From assembly GCA_963663245.1 (NCBI GenBank), contig OY760143.1, forward strand, positions 1,922,001-1,986,000: 64,000 nucleotides of DNA. The letters run 5' to 3'. The notes under the pieces were generated by a model, which searched no databases, had not been told where the DNA came from, and worked only from the letters and a program-made list of their open reading frames with translations. This document shows positions 40,784 through 49,818 of the stretch, piece by piece; position 1 is the first letter of the stretch, and each line of letters begins with the position of its first letter. A program made the translations under genes and the position numbers. This DNA is from JAFGVL01 sp963663245. Its GTDB lineage: Bacteria > Bacteroidota > Bacteroidia > Bacteroidales > Paludibacteraceae.

Positions 40784-41563
40784 ATGGATAATTATAAAAT
40801 TGTATTTATTGGTGCAGGTAATCTCGCCACTCAACTTGCTAGCAGATGTAAAAAACTAGGCTATAACATAGCTCAAATTTATAGCAAGACAGAAGAATCA
40901 GCTAAAACCTTAGCTTCTATTTGCAAAGCACCATACACAACTGATTTATCTTCGATAATATCAAATGCTGATATTTACATATATGCAGTAAAGGATACTG
41001 CATTAGAGGCAACAATTCAAAACACAAAAACAAAAAAAGGCATTCACATACATACCGCTGGTAGTATGCCTTTGTCTATATTTAAAAACAACAAAGATAA
41101 TTTTGGTGCATTTTATCCGTTTCAAACCTTCTCAAAAAATAGAGAAGTAGATTTTTCGAAAATCCCTATTCTAATTGAAGCTAACACAGAAGACAACACT
41201 GTTTTTCTTGAAGAATTTGGAAGAAATCTCAGCCAACAAGTCTTAAGGTGTAGTTCAGACCAACGAAAATCTGTACATTTGTCTGGCGTTTTTGCCTGCA
41301 ACTTTGTAAACCATATGTATTCAATTGCTGAGGGCTTATTACAAGATGCAAATTTGCCTTTTGAAGTTTTACAAACATTAATTGACGAAACAGCAGCAAA
41401 AACGCATACTCTTTCTCCAAAGAAGGCTCAAACAGGACCTGCCGTTAGGTATGACACTAATGTTATTAACAAACATCTAATCATGTTAAATGATAATCCT
41501 AACGAGAAAGAACTATACGAATTGATAAGTAAAAATATACACAGGACAAAAAATGAGAAATAA
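40784..41563 (+). CDS. Rossmann-fold and DUF2520 domain protein
   Basis: A 259-residue protein with an N-terminal NAD(P)-binding fold (KIVFIGAGNLATQLASRCKKLG, GxGNxA, residues 5-26) and a C-terminal helical DUF2520 domain (CNFVNHMYSIAEGLLQDANLPFEVLQTLIDETAAKT). It resembles the F420-dependent NADP oxidoreductase / pyrroline-5-carboxylate reductase group, but the reaction is unknown. In Bacteroidota it is commonly found just before the KdsC phosphatase, as here (52 bp gap). Confidence 0.88.
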   Translation: MDNYKIVFIGAGNLATQLASRCKKLGYNIAQIYSKTEESAKTLASICKAPYTTDLSSIISNADIYIYAVKDTALEATIQNTKTKKGIHIHTAGSMPLSIFKNNKDNFGAFYPFQTFSKNREVDFSKIPILIEANTEDNTVFLEEFGRNLSQQVLRCSSDQRKSVHLSGVFACNFVNHMYSIAEGLLQDANLPFEVLQTLIDETAAKTHTLSPKKAQTGPAVRYDTNVINKHLIMLNDNPNEKELYELISKNIHRTKNEK

Positions 41564-41615
41564 CAAAACATCACGATTTCCAACAAACTCATATATCTTC
41601 TAAACAAAACTAACA

Positions 41616-42140
41616 ATGGCCAATTTTAAAGAACTTCTACCTACAGTTAAAGCAATGGTTTTCGATGTGGACGGAGTCCTCTCAAATTCAACAATAACTC
41701 TTCATCCTAATGGAGAACCCATGCGCACTATTAGCACTAAAGATGGATACGCACTAAACTACGCCGTACTAAAAGGAATTCCTTTAGCAATAATTACTGG
41801 TGCAAAAACAGAAGCTGTTCGCATGCGCTTTGAAGCTTTAGGAATAAAAGATGTTCATATAGGCGTTCAAATGAAGCTTCAGGTTTTTAAGGATTTTCTA
41901 ACAAAGCAGCAATTAAATGCTGATGAGGTTTTATATATGGGTGATGATATCCCTGATTACGAAGTAATGAAAATGGTTGGCATTCCTGTCTGTCCAGCTG
42001 ATGCCGTTCAAGAAATAAAAGCACTATCGTTGTATATCTCTGATAAAAAAGGTGGAGATGGATGTGTTAGAGATATCGTAGAACAAGTATTAAAAGCACA
42101 AGGAAAATGGATGGACAGCCAAGAAGCTTTTGGCTGGTAA
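41616..42140 (+). CDS. kdsC: KDO-8-phosphate phosphatase-like HAD hydrolase
   Basis: A 174-residue HAD phosphatase of the C0 (capless) KdsC type, which forms tetramers and removes phosphate from KDO-8-P in lipopolysaccharide core synthesis. Motif I is VFDVDGVLSN (about 16-25, nucleophile and acid Asp), motif II IITG (59-62) and motif IV MGDDIPDYEVM (about 109-119). It ends with a Trp-rich tail. Length matches KdsC (about 170-188). Inside the DUF2520-kdsC-ubiA-maf cluster. Confidence 0.9.
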   Translation: MANFKELLPTVKAMVFDVDGVLSNSTITLHPNGEPMRTISTKDGYALNYAVLKGIPLAIITGAKTEAVRMRFEALGIKDVHIGVQMKLQVFKDFLTKQQLNADEVLYMGDDIPDYEVMKMVGIPVCPADAVQEIKALSLYISDKKGGDGCVRDIVEQVLKAQGKWMDSQEAFGW

Positions 42141-42199
42141 GACTATGTCGAACTAAAGTGGTAATCCAATTTAAAACTCTCTAAAAAACACAATTAATA

Positions 42200-43192
42200 A
42201 TGCATTTTTTAAACTTGATTAGATACAAAAACTTACTATTTATCATTGCTTTACAATGGTTAATGCGCTATTCGGTAATACATCCGATATTTAAGATGTT
42301 TAATCTTGAGGCTGAGTTCTTAATGACCAACTTGCAGTTTTCATTACTGGTTGCAGCAAGTGTTCTTATTGCTGCTGGTGGCTATGTAATAAACGATATA
42401 TTTGATACACGAACAGATGAAATAAACAGGTCAAACAAAGTCATAATAGGGAATTCCATTTCTAAAGACACTGCATCTAACATGCATCTCATTTTAACTG
42501 GCCTTGGTATTATCTTAGGATTGATAGATGCGTATTTATGCAAAAGTTTATCATTAGGTTTAATCATTGTAATGATACCAGGTATGCTTTGGTTTTATTC
42601 TGCTAGTTATAAACGCCAGTATTTAACAGGAAATATCATCATCTCACTTTGCGCTGCATTTGTTCCAATTAGCATTGCAATAGCTGAGGTTGCTTTTCTA
42701 AGTATTTCCACAGACAAACTAATTTTTGAGACTCCTATTCCCAAAATAGTGTATATTATTGTCTGCACATTTGCCGGCTTTGCTTTCTTAGGAACATTAA
42801 TTCGTGAAATCATTAAAGACATTGAGGACATTGAGGGAGATAAAGAAATTGAGTCTAGAACCTTACCAATTGTATCAGGCATAAACAAAGCAAAAATCGT
42901 TTTATACGGCTTAATTGGGATTACAATTACATCTGTCTTATATGTTCAGTCAAAAATTGTAAGCGCATTCTCAATTGAAGGTTTTCAAATAATCAACGAT
43001 GCCAAAATTGAAAAAAGCCCTCTTTCCTTTAGCAATACTATATTCATTCTACCTATTCTTTTTGCATTCTTAATTTATCTAATAATCAAAGCAAAAAGTC
43101 AAAAAGACTTTCATCAGTCAAGCAACTTCATGAAATTAATATTAGCAATAGGTAGTTTGCATGCTATAATTTTCCACCTTCTATTAACCTAA
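42200..43192 (+). CDS. UbiA-family prenyltransferase
   Basis: A 330-residue integral membrane prenyltransferase with 8-9 helices and both Asp-rich motifs: NDIFDTRTDEINR (about 65-77) and DIEDIEGDKE (about 213-222). In Bacteroidota this position is usually annotated geranylgeranylglycerol-phosphate geranylgeranyltransferase-like; the true prenyl acceptor (quinone or lipid) is unproven. The loop with FSIEGFQIINDAKIEKSPLS at about 258-277 is specific to this subgroup. It is 2 bp before maf. Confidence 0.87.
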   Translation: MHFLNLIRYKNLLFIIALQWLMRYSVIHPIFKMFNLEAEFLMTNLQFSLLVAASVLIAAGGYVINDIFDTRTDEINRSNKVIIGNSISKDTASNMHLILTGLGIILGLIDAYLCKSLSLGLIIVMIPGMLWFYSASYKRQYLTGNIIISLCAAFVPISIAIAEVAFLSISTDKLIFETPIPKIVYIIVCTFAGFAFLGTLIREIIKDIEDIEGDKEIESRTLPIVSGINKAKIVLYGLIGITITSVLYVQSKIVSAFSIEGFQIINDAKIEKSPLSFSNTIFILPILFAFLIYLIIKAKSQKDFHQSSNFMKLILAIGSLHAIIFHLLLT

Positions 43193-43194
43193 GC

Positions 43195-43776
43195 ATGCTC
43201 GATAATTTAAAAAAATACGATATCATTCTTGCTTCTAAGTCTCCTAGAAGAAACGAGTTACTAAAAGGCATAGACATTCCTTTTACCGTAAAAACTATTG
43301 AAAACCTAGAGGAGAACTACCCCAACACCTTGACCGGCAAAGAAATCCCCCTCTATTTATCAGAACTAAAAGCAAACGCTTTTAAGTCTTACATGAATGA
43401 CAACACCTTAATTATCACAGCAGATACGATTGTATGGCTCGAAGGAAAAGAATTAGGAAAACCAAAAGATTTACAACAAGCAAAAAAAATGCTTCAACAG
43501 CTCTCTGGGAAAAGACATGAAGTAATTACTGGAGTTTGTATTCAAACGCTTGAAAAAACAAAATCATTTACAGCCATCTCAAAAGTGCAATTCTCAACTC
43601 TTAGCGAGAAAGAAATAGATTACTATTTAAACAAATACAGTCCATTAGACAAAGCCGGTTCATATGGCGTTCAAGAATGGATTGGTTATATAGGCGTTGA
43701 ACACCTTGAAGGGTCTTACTACAATGTAATGGGCTTGCCTATACATCGTTTATATGAAGAGTTGAAAAACTGGTAA
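43195..43776 (+). CDS. maf: Maf-like nucleoside triphosphate pyrophosphatase
   Basis: A 193-residue Maf/Ham1-fold enzyme that hydrolyses non-canonical or certain canonical NTPs (dTTP/UTP type) to the monophosphates. SKSPRRNELL (residues 14-23), ITADTIVWLEGKELGKPKD (about 68-86, catalytic Asp), GKRHEVITGV and YSPLDKAGSYGVQEWIG with the E(Q)xxxxGxxxxxxEG end are typical. The last gene of the cluster; its stop abuts the stop of the converging MBL-fold gene. Confidence 0.93.
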   Translation: MLDNLKKYDIILASKSPRRNELLKGIDIPFTVKTIENLEENYPNTLTGKEIPLYLSELKANAFKSYMNDNTLIITADTIVWLEGKELGKPKDLQQAKKMLQQLSGKRHEVITGVCIQTLEKTKSFTAISKVQFSTLSEKEIDYYLNKYSPLDKAGSYGVQEWIGYIGVEHLEGSYYNVMGLPIHRLYEELKNW

Positions 43777-44535
43777 CTAATCCGCAATTTCAATTTCAAG
43801 CCCATCATAAGCCAAAAACACACCCTCTGGCAACGTTCTTTCCACCTCCTCATGCAGACCCATATCATGACTCATATGTATAAAGTAAGTTTTCTTTGGC
43901 TGAAGCTTCTTAACCAGCTCAAGAGCTTCTGCTAATGACAAATGTGCTGGATGAGTTGAAATTCGCAAAGCATCCATTACTAAAACATCTAAACCTTTTA
44001 GCTTATCACATTCAGCCTCATCTACAACACTAAAATCAGTTATATATGCAAACTTCCCAATTCGATAACCCAAAACAGGAAGTCTTTGATGCATCATTCT
44101 AATAGGCTGAACATCAAAACTAGCAACCTTAAACAATAAGTTAAAATCACTAATTTCATGAAGGTGTATTTTGGGAGCCCCAGGATAAGGTTTTGCATTA
44201 AAAACATAAGGCATATTATGAACAAACATATCTAACACTCGTTTTTCAGCAAAAACATTCACCTCCCTAAATGGACGCACTTCATCTAAACCAGACACAT
44301 GGTCATAGTGCTCATGTGTGAAAAGTATATCTGTAATTTTTGTTATACCATACAAAAGCATTTGTTGACGAAAATCAGGTCCACAATCAATCAAAAGCTT
44401 CTCATTATCTTTAGTTACAAGCAGAGAACTTCGCAGTCTATTATCCTTTATATCATCACTCTTACAAACAGAACAACTGCAACCCAATTGCGGCACCCCC
44501 GTAGAAGTTCCTGTGCCTAATAGTAAAACTTTCAT
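43777..44535 (-). CDS. MBL-fold metallohydrolase (PhnP-like)
   Basis: A 252-residue metallo-beta-lactamase fold hydrolase. It begins LLGTGTSTGVPQLGCSCSVCKSDD with the Cys cluster C19/C21/C24 that binds a structural zinc in PhnP-type proteins. The active-site motif HEHYDH is at about 75-80, then MMHQRLPVLGY, ITDFSVVDEAE and FIHMSHDMG carry the remaining metal ligands. The likely role is a cyclic or phosphodiester hydrolase; substrate unknown. Single gene, convergent with maf. Confidence 0.9.
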   Translation of the reverse strand: MKVLLLGTGTSTGVPQLGCSCSVCKSDDIKDNRLRSSLLVTKDNEKLLIDCGPDFRQQMLLYGITKITDILFTHEHYDHVSGLDEVRPFREVNVFAEKRVLDMFVHNMPYVFNAKPYPGAPKIHLHEISDFNLLFKVASFDVQPIRMMHQRLPVLGYRIGKFAYITDFSVVDEAECDKLKGLDVLVMDALRISTHPAHLSLAEALELVKKLQPKKTYFIHMSHDMGLHEEVERTLPEGVFLAYDGLEIEIAD

Positions 44536-44618
44536 CTATATTAAATTTTAATTCTTACATCCACCATATTAGAAGTGGCATTCTCTCTTCAGATTCTACA
44601 AAATTATAAAAATAGTCG

Positions 44619-44626
44619 TACTTTTG
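44619..44626 (+). promoter_or_regulatory. Probable -7 box of the RsmI-like methyltransferase gene
   Basis: TACTTTTG matches TAnnTTTG, 25 bp before the start codon. Confidence 0.5.
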
Positions 44627-44651
44627 AAGCAAATTATTACAGCTTATTACT

Positions 44652-45356
44652 ATGAATGGAACTTTATACCTTATACCAACAACATTAGGAGAATGTGATT
44701 TAAAAGCTGTTTTGCCAGAAAAGAACAATATAATCACTAGCAACCTAAGACATTTCATAGTAGAAGACATACGTTCTGCTAGAAGGTTTCTACGAAAAGT
44801 TGACAAAAATTTCCCTATTGACGATAGCACATTCTTCCTTCTTAACAAACACACTTCTTTTAAGGAAATTGCTTCTTTCTTAACTCCGATTAAAGAGGGG
44901 AAAGACATAGGCATTCTTTCAGAAGCTGGCTGTCCTGCTGTTGCTGACCCAGGGGCTGACATAGTTGCAATTGCTCAGGAGAAAAATTACAAGGTGGTAC
45001 CTCTTGTTGGTCCATCTTCCATATTATTAGCTTTAATGGCCTCAGGATTTAATGGACAAAGTTTTGCTTTTGTAGGTTACCTACCTATTGACAGTAGCGA
45101 AAAAGGAAAAACCTTAAAGAAATTAGAAAATCGAGCCATCAATGAAAAACAAACACAATTCTTTATCGAGACTCCTTACCGAAACATGAAACTTCTAGCA
45201 GATATTATAAAGAACTGCCAAGCAAGCACAAAATTATGTATCGCCGTAGATATTACACTTGAAACAGAATACATTAAAACAAAATCAATTAACGAGTGGA
45301 AAAAGTCGCTCCCAGATTTGGCAAAACGACCATGTATTTTTGGAATATACAAATAG
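44652..45356 (+). CDS. Tetrapyrrole-methylase-fold (RsmI-like) SAM methyltransferase
   Basis: A 234-residue protein of the RsmI superfamily. It starts LYLIPTTLGECDLKAVLPEKN, and GILSEAGCPAVADPGADIVAIA (about 93-114) corresponds to the SAM-binding GISDAGTPLISDPG of RsmI, but altered. VPLVGPSSILLALMASGFNGQSFAFVGYLP and FFIETPYRNMKLL follow the family order. It lacks the C-terminal domain of full RsmI (about 285 residues), so it is the short paralogue common in Bacteroidota whose RNA target is not established. Confidence 0.85.
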   Translation: MNGTLYLIPTTLGECDLKAVLPEKNNIITSNLRHFIVEDIRSARRFLRKVDKNFPIDDSTFFLLNKHTSFKEIASFLTPIKEGKDIGILSEAGCPAVADPGADIVAIAQEKNYKVVPLVGPSSILLALMASGFNGQSFAFVGYLPIDSSEKGKTLKKLENRAINEKQTQFFIETPYRNMKLLADIIKNCQASTKLCIAVDITLETEYIKTKSINEWKKSLPDLAKRPCIFGIYK

Positions 45357-45381
45357 GTTTTATTTAAAGAAGAGTTGTAGA

Positions 45382-46521
45382 TTAGTCCTCTTCTCCAGCT
45401 AGTTTAGCAAATTGCTCTGCAACTAAAACTGTATTCTTTAGATATTCATACTCAATTTCAAAGGCTTCTGAAAAAACGCCTTTTCCTAAATTCTCTTCAA
45501 TTTGCCAAGTTGGCCAATACTTAATTTGACCTTCATCTTTATGCACTAGATTAAGCTCTTCCTTTTGAGAAATATAATACAACAATACATATTGTTTCTC
45601 AAGCTCTTTTTCTACTAAATGCTTCAACAAGAAATTGGGTTTAAAATCTTTCAACCCATATCTACCTATCGCAACTCTTTTAATAGTTTGATCCATTTTT
45701 TCCCCATAGTTAACATGCTCACTTATTGCACTTACCCATTTCCCATCTGAATCATGAGCTTCACTTCTAAACATTAATATCGACTCTCCATTCAATACGT
45801 GCACATGTACAACAGGGTGCATTTCTTTCGAATAGTTAGACTTTCTCAAAGTAATAGAACGAGCAACTTTACCTATTACAACACCATCTTTATTTACTAT
45901 AGGCCAAAAATCTTCTAACTTAAATAATTTAGTTATTCTTCTAATTCGGAAAATATCAAAAATAATCAATAATATTATTAGAAATACGGAAGCCATATCA
46001 AAATACTCATGAAACTCAACATTTATTTTTTTAGGTGTATATATTGAATGAATATATACGATATAATGCAATATTATGAAAACCAACAACCCGGCTGACA
46101 ATAGATAAAACTCCTTAAGGTTTCGTTCTAAATGCATACTACTTCCAGCAAAATATCTACTAAAAAACTTAAAAAGATATCTACGAAAAAAGAAGGTACT
46201 TGAGATACTGACAATCATTAATCCATGAAAAATGAATATTTCTAGAATATGTCCATCTGGGATTATATATACGTGGGAGGAAATATATTGATAGGCTGCA
46301 AAAACGAACAGATAATAAATAACAATAGGCTGATTAGAATATTCCTTGTGAAAATAGTTTTTCAATAGAACTAATGGAGAAAGCATTATCGCATAATGCA
46401 GCGCTATATTTAAACCCAAAAATGGCTCTAATACAAACACAAGAATTATAGGTAATAATCCAAACAAAGGACTATACAGAAACTCATGATCTCTAAATTT
46501 ATGATTTACTTGACTACTCAT
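45382..46521 (-). CDS. Membrane protein with C-terminal NUDIX-like domain
   Basis: Start set at ATG 46521 (MSSQVNHKFRDHEFLYSPLFGLLP), giving 379 residues. The N-terminal half has about six hydrophobic helices (residues 15-205). The C-terminal 170 residues begin WPIVNKDGVVIGKVARSITLRKS, then MHPVVHVHVLNGESILMFR, then SEHVNYGEKMDQTIKRVAIGRYGL, the outline of a NUDIX fold like isopentenyl-diphosphate isomerase. The NUDIX box (GX5EX7REUXEEXGU) is degenerate: EHVNYGEKMDQTIKRVAIGRYGL has no REUXEE, so hydrolase activity is doubtful. Single gene. Confidence 0.65.
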   Translation of the reverse strand: MSSQVNHKFRDHEFLYSPLFGLLPIILVFVLEPFLGLNIALHYAIMLSPLVLLKNYFHKEYSNQPIVIYYLFVFAAYQYISSHVYIIPDGHILEIFIFHGLMIVSISSTFFFRRYLFKFFSRYFAGSSMHLERNLKEFYLLSAGLLVFIILHYIVYIHSIYTPKKINVEFHEYFDMASVFLIILLIIFDIFRIRRITKLFKLEDFWPIVNKDGVVIGKVARSITLRKSNYSKEMHPVVHVHVLNGESILMFRSEAHDSDGKWVSAISEHVNYGEKMDQTIKRVAIGRYGLKDFKPNFLLKHLVEKELEKQYVLLYYISQKEELNLVHKDEGQIKYWPTWQIEENLGKGVFSEAFEIEYEYLKNTVLVAEQFAKLAGEED

Positions 46522-46704
46522 CCACACTAATTTTATCAAACGGCATTTCTCACTATGATTCTGGTTATAAATTGAACAGCGAAACTAGCTAATTTGTTCA
46601 CTTAAACTTCAAATAGTATCTATTTTAACATAACACAATATATATTTTACATACTATTAACTATAATTATACAAATAAGAATAAATACTATTTAGAATGA
46701 GGAC

Positions 46705-46750
46705 TATAAAGAAACGAGCTATTTCCCTTGAAATAGCTCGTTTCTTTATA
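46705..46750. terminator. Terminator of ribE
   Basis: A perfect 20-bp stem, 46705-46724 with 46731-46750, and a 6-base loop, directly after the ribE stop in the minus direction. Confidence 0.9.
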
Positions 46751-46771
46751 AGTTAATAACTTTCTAACTAA

Positions 46772-47374
46772 TTAAGAATACACCATCATTTTACTAATGT
46801 ATTTTCCTATAATATCAAACTCAACATTAATAATACTACCTTCTGTTATTTGATGGAAATTTGTAAATTCATGTGTATAAGGAATAATGGCTACTGAAAA
46901 TCCTTTAGGCTGAGAATTGCAAACTGTTAAACTCACGCCATTTACAGTAACTGAACCTTTCTCAACCGTCATATATCCTTGTTTAGCCATTGCTTCGTCT
47001 AGCTCGTATTCAAAAGTATAGAACCAACTACCATCCTCTTCTTTTACACTTAAACAAGTAGCTGTTTGATCAACATGACCTTGTACAATATGTCCGTCCA
47101 AACGACCATTCATCAACATGCTTCGTTCTAAATTCACCTTACTGCCAACTTCCAAAACACCTAAATTCGATTTGTCTAGGGTTTCTTTTATAGCCGTAAC
47201 GGTATAAACATCGTCTTTTATTTCAACAACAGTTAAACACACTCCATTGTGAGCAACACTTTGGTCAATCTTAAGTTCGTTGGTAAAAGAACAGCGCATA
47301 GATATATGCAAATTCTCTTTCTCTTTACGTAATGCAACTACTTCAGCTGCTTCTTCTACAATTCCTGAAAACAT
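46772..47374 (-). CDS. ribE: Riboflavin synthase alpha chain
   Basis: Start set at ATG 47374 (MFSGIVEEAAEVV), the universal riboflavin synthase start; 200 residues. It makes riboflavin by dismutation of 6,7-dimethyl-8-ribityllumazine. Two lumazine-binding barrels are visible: IDQSVAHNGVCLTVV (first) and VEKGSVTVNGVSLTV (second), with GHIVQGHVD between. The C-terminal ends IGKYISKMM, the trimerisation helix. Monocistronic, with no recognisable FMN riboswitch upstream. Confidence 0.96.
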   Translation of the reverse strand: MFSGIVEEAAEVVALRKEKENLHISMRCSFTNELKIDQSVAHNGVCLTVVEIKDDVYTVTAIKETLDKSNLGVLEVGSKVNLERSMLMNGRLDGHIVQGHVDQTATCLSVKEEDGSWFYTFEYELDEAMAKQGYMTVEKGSVTVNGVSLTVCNSQPKGFSVAIIPYTHEFTNFHQITEGSIINVEFDIIGKYISKMMVYS

Positions 47375-47416
47375 ATCTATTTTTTTAGTTCGAGACAAAA
47401 GTAATAAATTTTTATT

Positions 47417-49639
47417 CTAAAAATTATTAATCCTCTCCACCTCTTTTATTCCCTTAACAGTTTTTATCTTTTTCACCAGCAATTCAAAGTCATGCAAATC
47501 ACTAACAATTATAGTAATATGACCTTGAAAAACGCCATCTACTGAATCTACAGATATTGAGCGTAGACTAATATTTGACTCTTTAGAAATAAGCGAAGTG
47601 ATATTTGTAACAATACCTATATCATCCTTTCCTACTACCCGAACAGTTATTGGGTATTGCGAACCTGATTTTCCTGACCATCTTGCTTTTACAATACGAT
47701 AACCAAAACGCTGAATCATTTGTGGAGCATTAGGGCAATCCATACGATGAATTTTTATTCCTCCTACAACTGAAACAAAACCAAAAACATTATCTCCATA
47801 TATTGGATTACAACATTTAGATAACTTATATTGAATACCCTTAAGGTTTTTATCAATAACTAACACATCATTAGAAGAGATAGTGTCATCATCAAATGAC
47901 TGCACATAGTTACTCGCTTTTCTACTCTCATTTTTCTCATCAGACTTCTCAGGCTTCTCACCCTCTAACAGATGATGTCTAATCTCTAAAAGATCTAACT
48001 TTTCATGAGCAATATCTTGATGAAAATCACTAACAGCCTTATACCCTAATTTCTTTGCTAAACGAGTTATATCAGCATCAACATAATCAATCTTCCAATT
48101 TTTAAAACGACGTAACATCATTTCACGACCGGCCTCTGCGTCTTTATAATCTACGTCTTTTAAGGCTTGTTTAATTTTTATTCTAGCCCTTGATGTAACT
48201 GCCAATTTTAACCAGTCAGTTTTAGGTGTTTGATTGGGATTTGTTAATACTTCTACTTGGTCTCCATTATTAAGTGTATAACGAAGCTGCACATTCTTAC
48301 CATTTACTTTTGCTCCTACACATTTACTTCCAAGATCCGAGTGAATATTAAAAGCAAAATCTAATACTGTTGCCCCTTTTTTTAATTTTTGCAAATCACC
48401 ATTAGGGGTAAATACAAATACCTCATCATCGTATAAGTCTAACTTAAAATCATCCATAAAATCAACGGCATTCAGCTCTGGATTTTCTAATATTCCACGA
48501 ACATTATTCAACCATTCATCCATACCCTCTTCACTCTTAACTCCTTTGTATTTCCAATGTGCTGCTAAACCTTTTTCTGCAATTTCATCCATTCGTTCTG
48601 TACGAATTTGAACTTCTACCCATTTACCTGCAGAACCCATTACAGTTGTGTGCAGAGATTCGTACCCATTAGACTTTGGTATAGACAACCAATCACGTAA
48701 ACGTTTAGGATTGGGCTGATACTTATCAGTCACAATAGAATATACTTGCCAACATTCTGCTTTCTCTTTGGAAAGCTTACTGTTTAATATTACTCGAATA
48801 GCAAACAGATCATAAATATTTTCAAATGGGGTATTTTGCTTTTTAATTTTATTCCAAATAGAATGAATAGATTTAGTTCTTCCTTTGATATCAAAGCTCA
48901 ATCCTGCTTCAGTTAGTTCTTCTTTTAAAGGGCTAATAAAATCTTCAATATATTTTTCACGCACTGCTTTCGACTCATTCAACTTTTTAGCGATATCAAA
49001 ATAGGTATCAGGAGATGTATAACGCAAAGACAAATCTTCCAATTCAGTTTTCAGTCGATACAAACCCATTCTGTGAGCTAGTGGCGCATACAAATAGGAC
49101 GCTTCACGTGCAAGCTTTAGTTGAGCATCTTTATCGTAGTATTTTAAATTACGCATCGTATATACACGTTCTGCAATAAGAATGAGTACAACACGAATAT
49201 CTTCAGCAAAAGTCAATAGAAGTTTTCTGAAGTTTTCTGTCTCAATAACCTTCTCTTTCACATAAAGCTCATTGGCTTTTATTAACCCACGAATAATAAC
49301 TTCAATTGCAGGGTCAAACCTTTTGGCAATTTCAGACAATGAAATTACTTCAGCAACAACAACATCATAAAGCATTATGCTAATAATAGTAGACCTTCCT
49401 AAACCTATCTCCTGCTCTGTAAGTAAAGCTGTATGGATATTTCTTATTATTGGATGTATGTATTGAGCATGACTTACATCTTCTTGTTTTTGTATACTTT
49501 CAGACAATAAATCTCGTACATTCTTAATATCATCTTTAGACAACAAATGACTCGACAATTTTAAAAACTTACGGTAAGCTTGTAATAATTCTATTTTTTC
49601 TTGGGGAGTGAAATACATGTATCTTTCTATATTTAGCAT
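47417..49639 (-). CDS. relA: RelA/SpoT-family (p)ppGpp synthetase with degenerate hydrolase site
   Basis: A 740-residue long RSH protein. Order: HD domain (about 45-200), synthetase domain (about 245-370) with GRTKSIHSIW, FAIRVILN, PKSNGYESLHTTVMG and EVQIRTERMDEIAEKGLAAHWKYK intact, TGS domain (DDEVFVFTPNGDLQKLKKGATVLDFAFNIHSDLG), helical/zinc-finger region (KCCNPIYGDNVFGFVSV) and C-terminal ACT. In the HD domain H62 is kept, but the His-Asp pair is Y91-D92, the HDxxED box reads YDVVVAE, and the later ADRxHNMR is E157-R-V-Y-TMR. Hydrolysis is therefore probably lost and the protein acts as a RelA-type synthetase. Confidence 0.92.
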   Translation of the reverse strand: MLNIERYMYFTPQEKIELLQAYRKFLKLSSHLLSKDDIKNVRDLLSESIQKQEDVSHAQYIHPIIRNIHTALLTEQEIGLGRSTIISIMLYDVVVAEVISLSEIAKRFDPAIEVIIRGLIKANELYVKEKVIETENFRKLLLTFAEDIRVVLILIAERVYTMRNLKYYDKDAQLKLAREASYLYAPLAHRMGLYRLKTELEDLSLRYTSPDTYFDIAKKLNESKAVREKYIEDFISPLKEELTEAGLSFDIKGRTKSIHSIWNKIKKQNTPFENIYDLFAIRVILNSKLSKEKAECWQVYSIVTDKYQPNPKRLRDWLSIPKSNGYESLHTTVMGSAGKWVEVQIRTERMDEIAEKGLAAHWKYKGVKSEEGMDEWLNNVRGILENPELNAVDFMDDFKLDLYDDEVFVFTPNGDLQKLKKGATVLDFAFNIHSDLGSKCVGAKVNGKNVQLRYTLNNGDQVEVLTNPNQTPKTDWLKLAVTSRARIKIKQALKDVDYKDAEAGREMMLRRFKNWKIDYVDADITRLAKKLGYKAVSDFHQDIAHEKLDLLEIRHHLLEGEKPEKSDEKNESRKASNYVQSFDDDTISSNDVLVIDKNLKGIQYKLSKCCNPIYGDNVFGFVSVVGGIKIHRMDCPNAPQMIQRFGYRIVKARWSGKSGSQYPITVRVVGKDDIGIVTNITSLISKESNISLRSISVDSVDGVFQGHITIIVSDLHDFELLVKKIKTVKGIKEVERINNF

Positions 49640-49673
49640 TTTCGTACTGGAACTAGACTAAGCCCCTGTTCAA

Positions 49674-49681
49674 CAAAGATA
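49674..49681 (-). promoter_or_regulatory. Probable -7 box of the relA promoter
   Basis: TATCTTTG on the minus strand, 34 bp before the start codon, matching TAnnTTTG. Confidence 0.5.
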
Positions 49682-49700
49682 AAATAAATTCTCCAAACTT

Positions 49701-49731
49701 TTTGCAAATCAAAATACATTGCTTAAATTTG
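49701..49731 (+). promoter_or_regulatory. rplU-rpmA promoter
   Basis: TTTG at 49701-49704 and TAAATTTG at 49724-49731, separated by 19 bp, is an almost ideal Bacteroidota -33/-7 promoter. Confidence 0.7.
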
Positions 49732-49744
49732 CAGCCCATTTCGC

Positions 49745-49800
49745 ACCGAGGTAAACAAGTAGCACTATTGCACGAGGCAATATCTCACCTCCACGAAACA
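49745..49800 (+). ncRNA. Candidate structured leader of rplU mRNA
   Basis: In the 87-bp leader, GAGGT (49748-49752) pairs with ACCTC (49790-49794) and encloses ATTGC-acgag-GCAAT. Ribosomal-protein leaders often fold to bind their product; this one is drawn by eye only. Confidence 0.4.
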
Positions 49801-49818
49801 ATTAAAAAACAATGAATT

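Noticed and set aside
44555..44962. 135-codon minus-strand ORF over the start of the RsmI-like gene
   Set aside because: No motifs; the + strand gene has a promoter box and family blocks, so this is a shadow.
47375..47416. FMN riboswitch expected before ribE
   Set aside because: Only about 40 bp separate ribE from the relA gene, too short for the RFN element, and no RFN motifs are seen.
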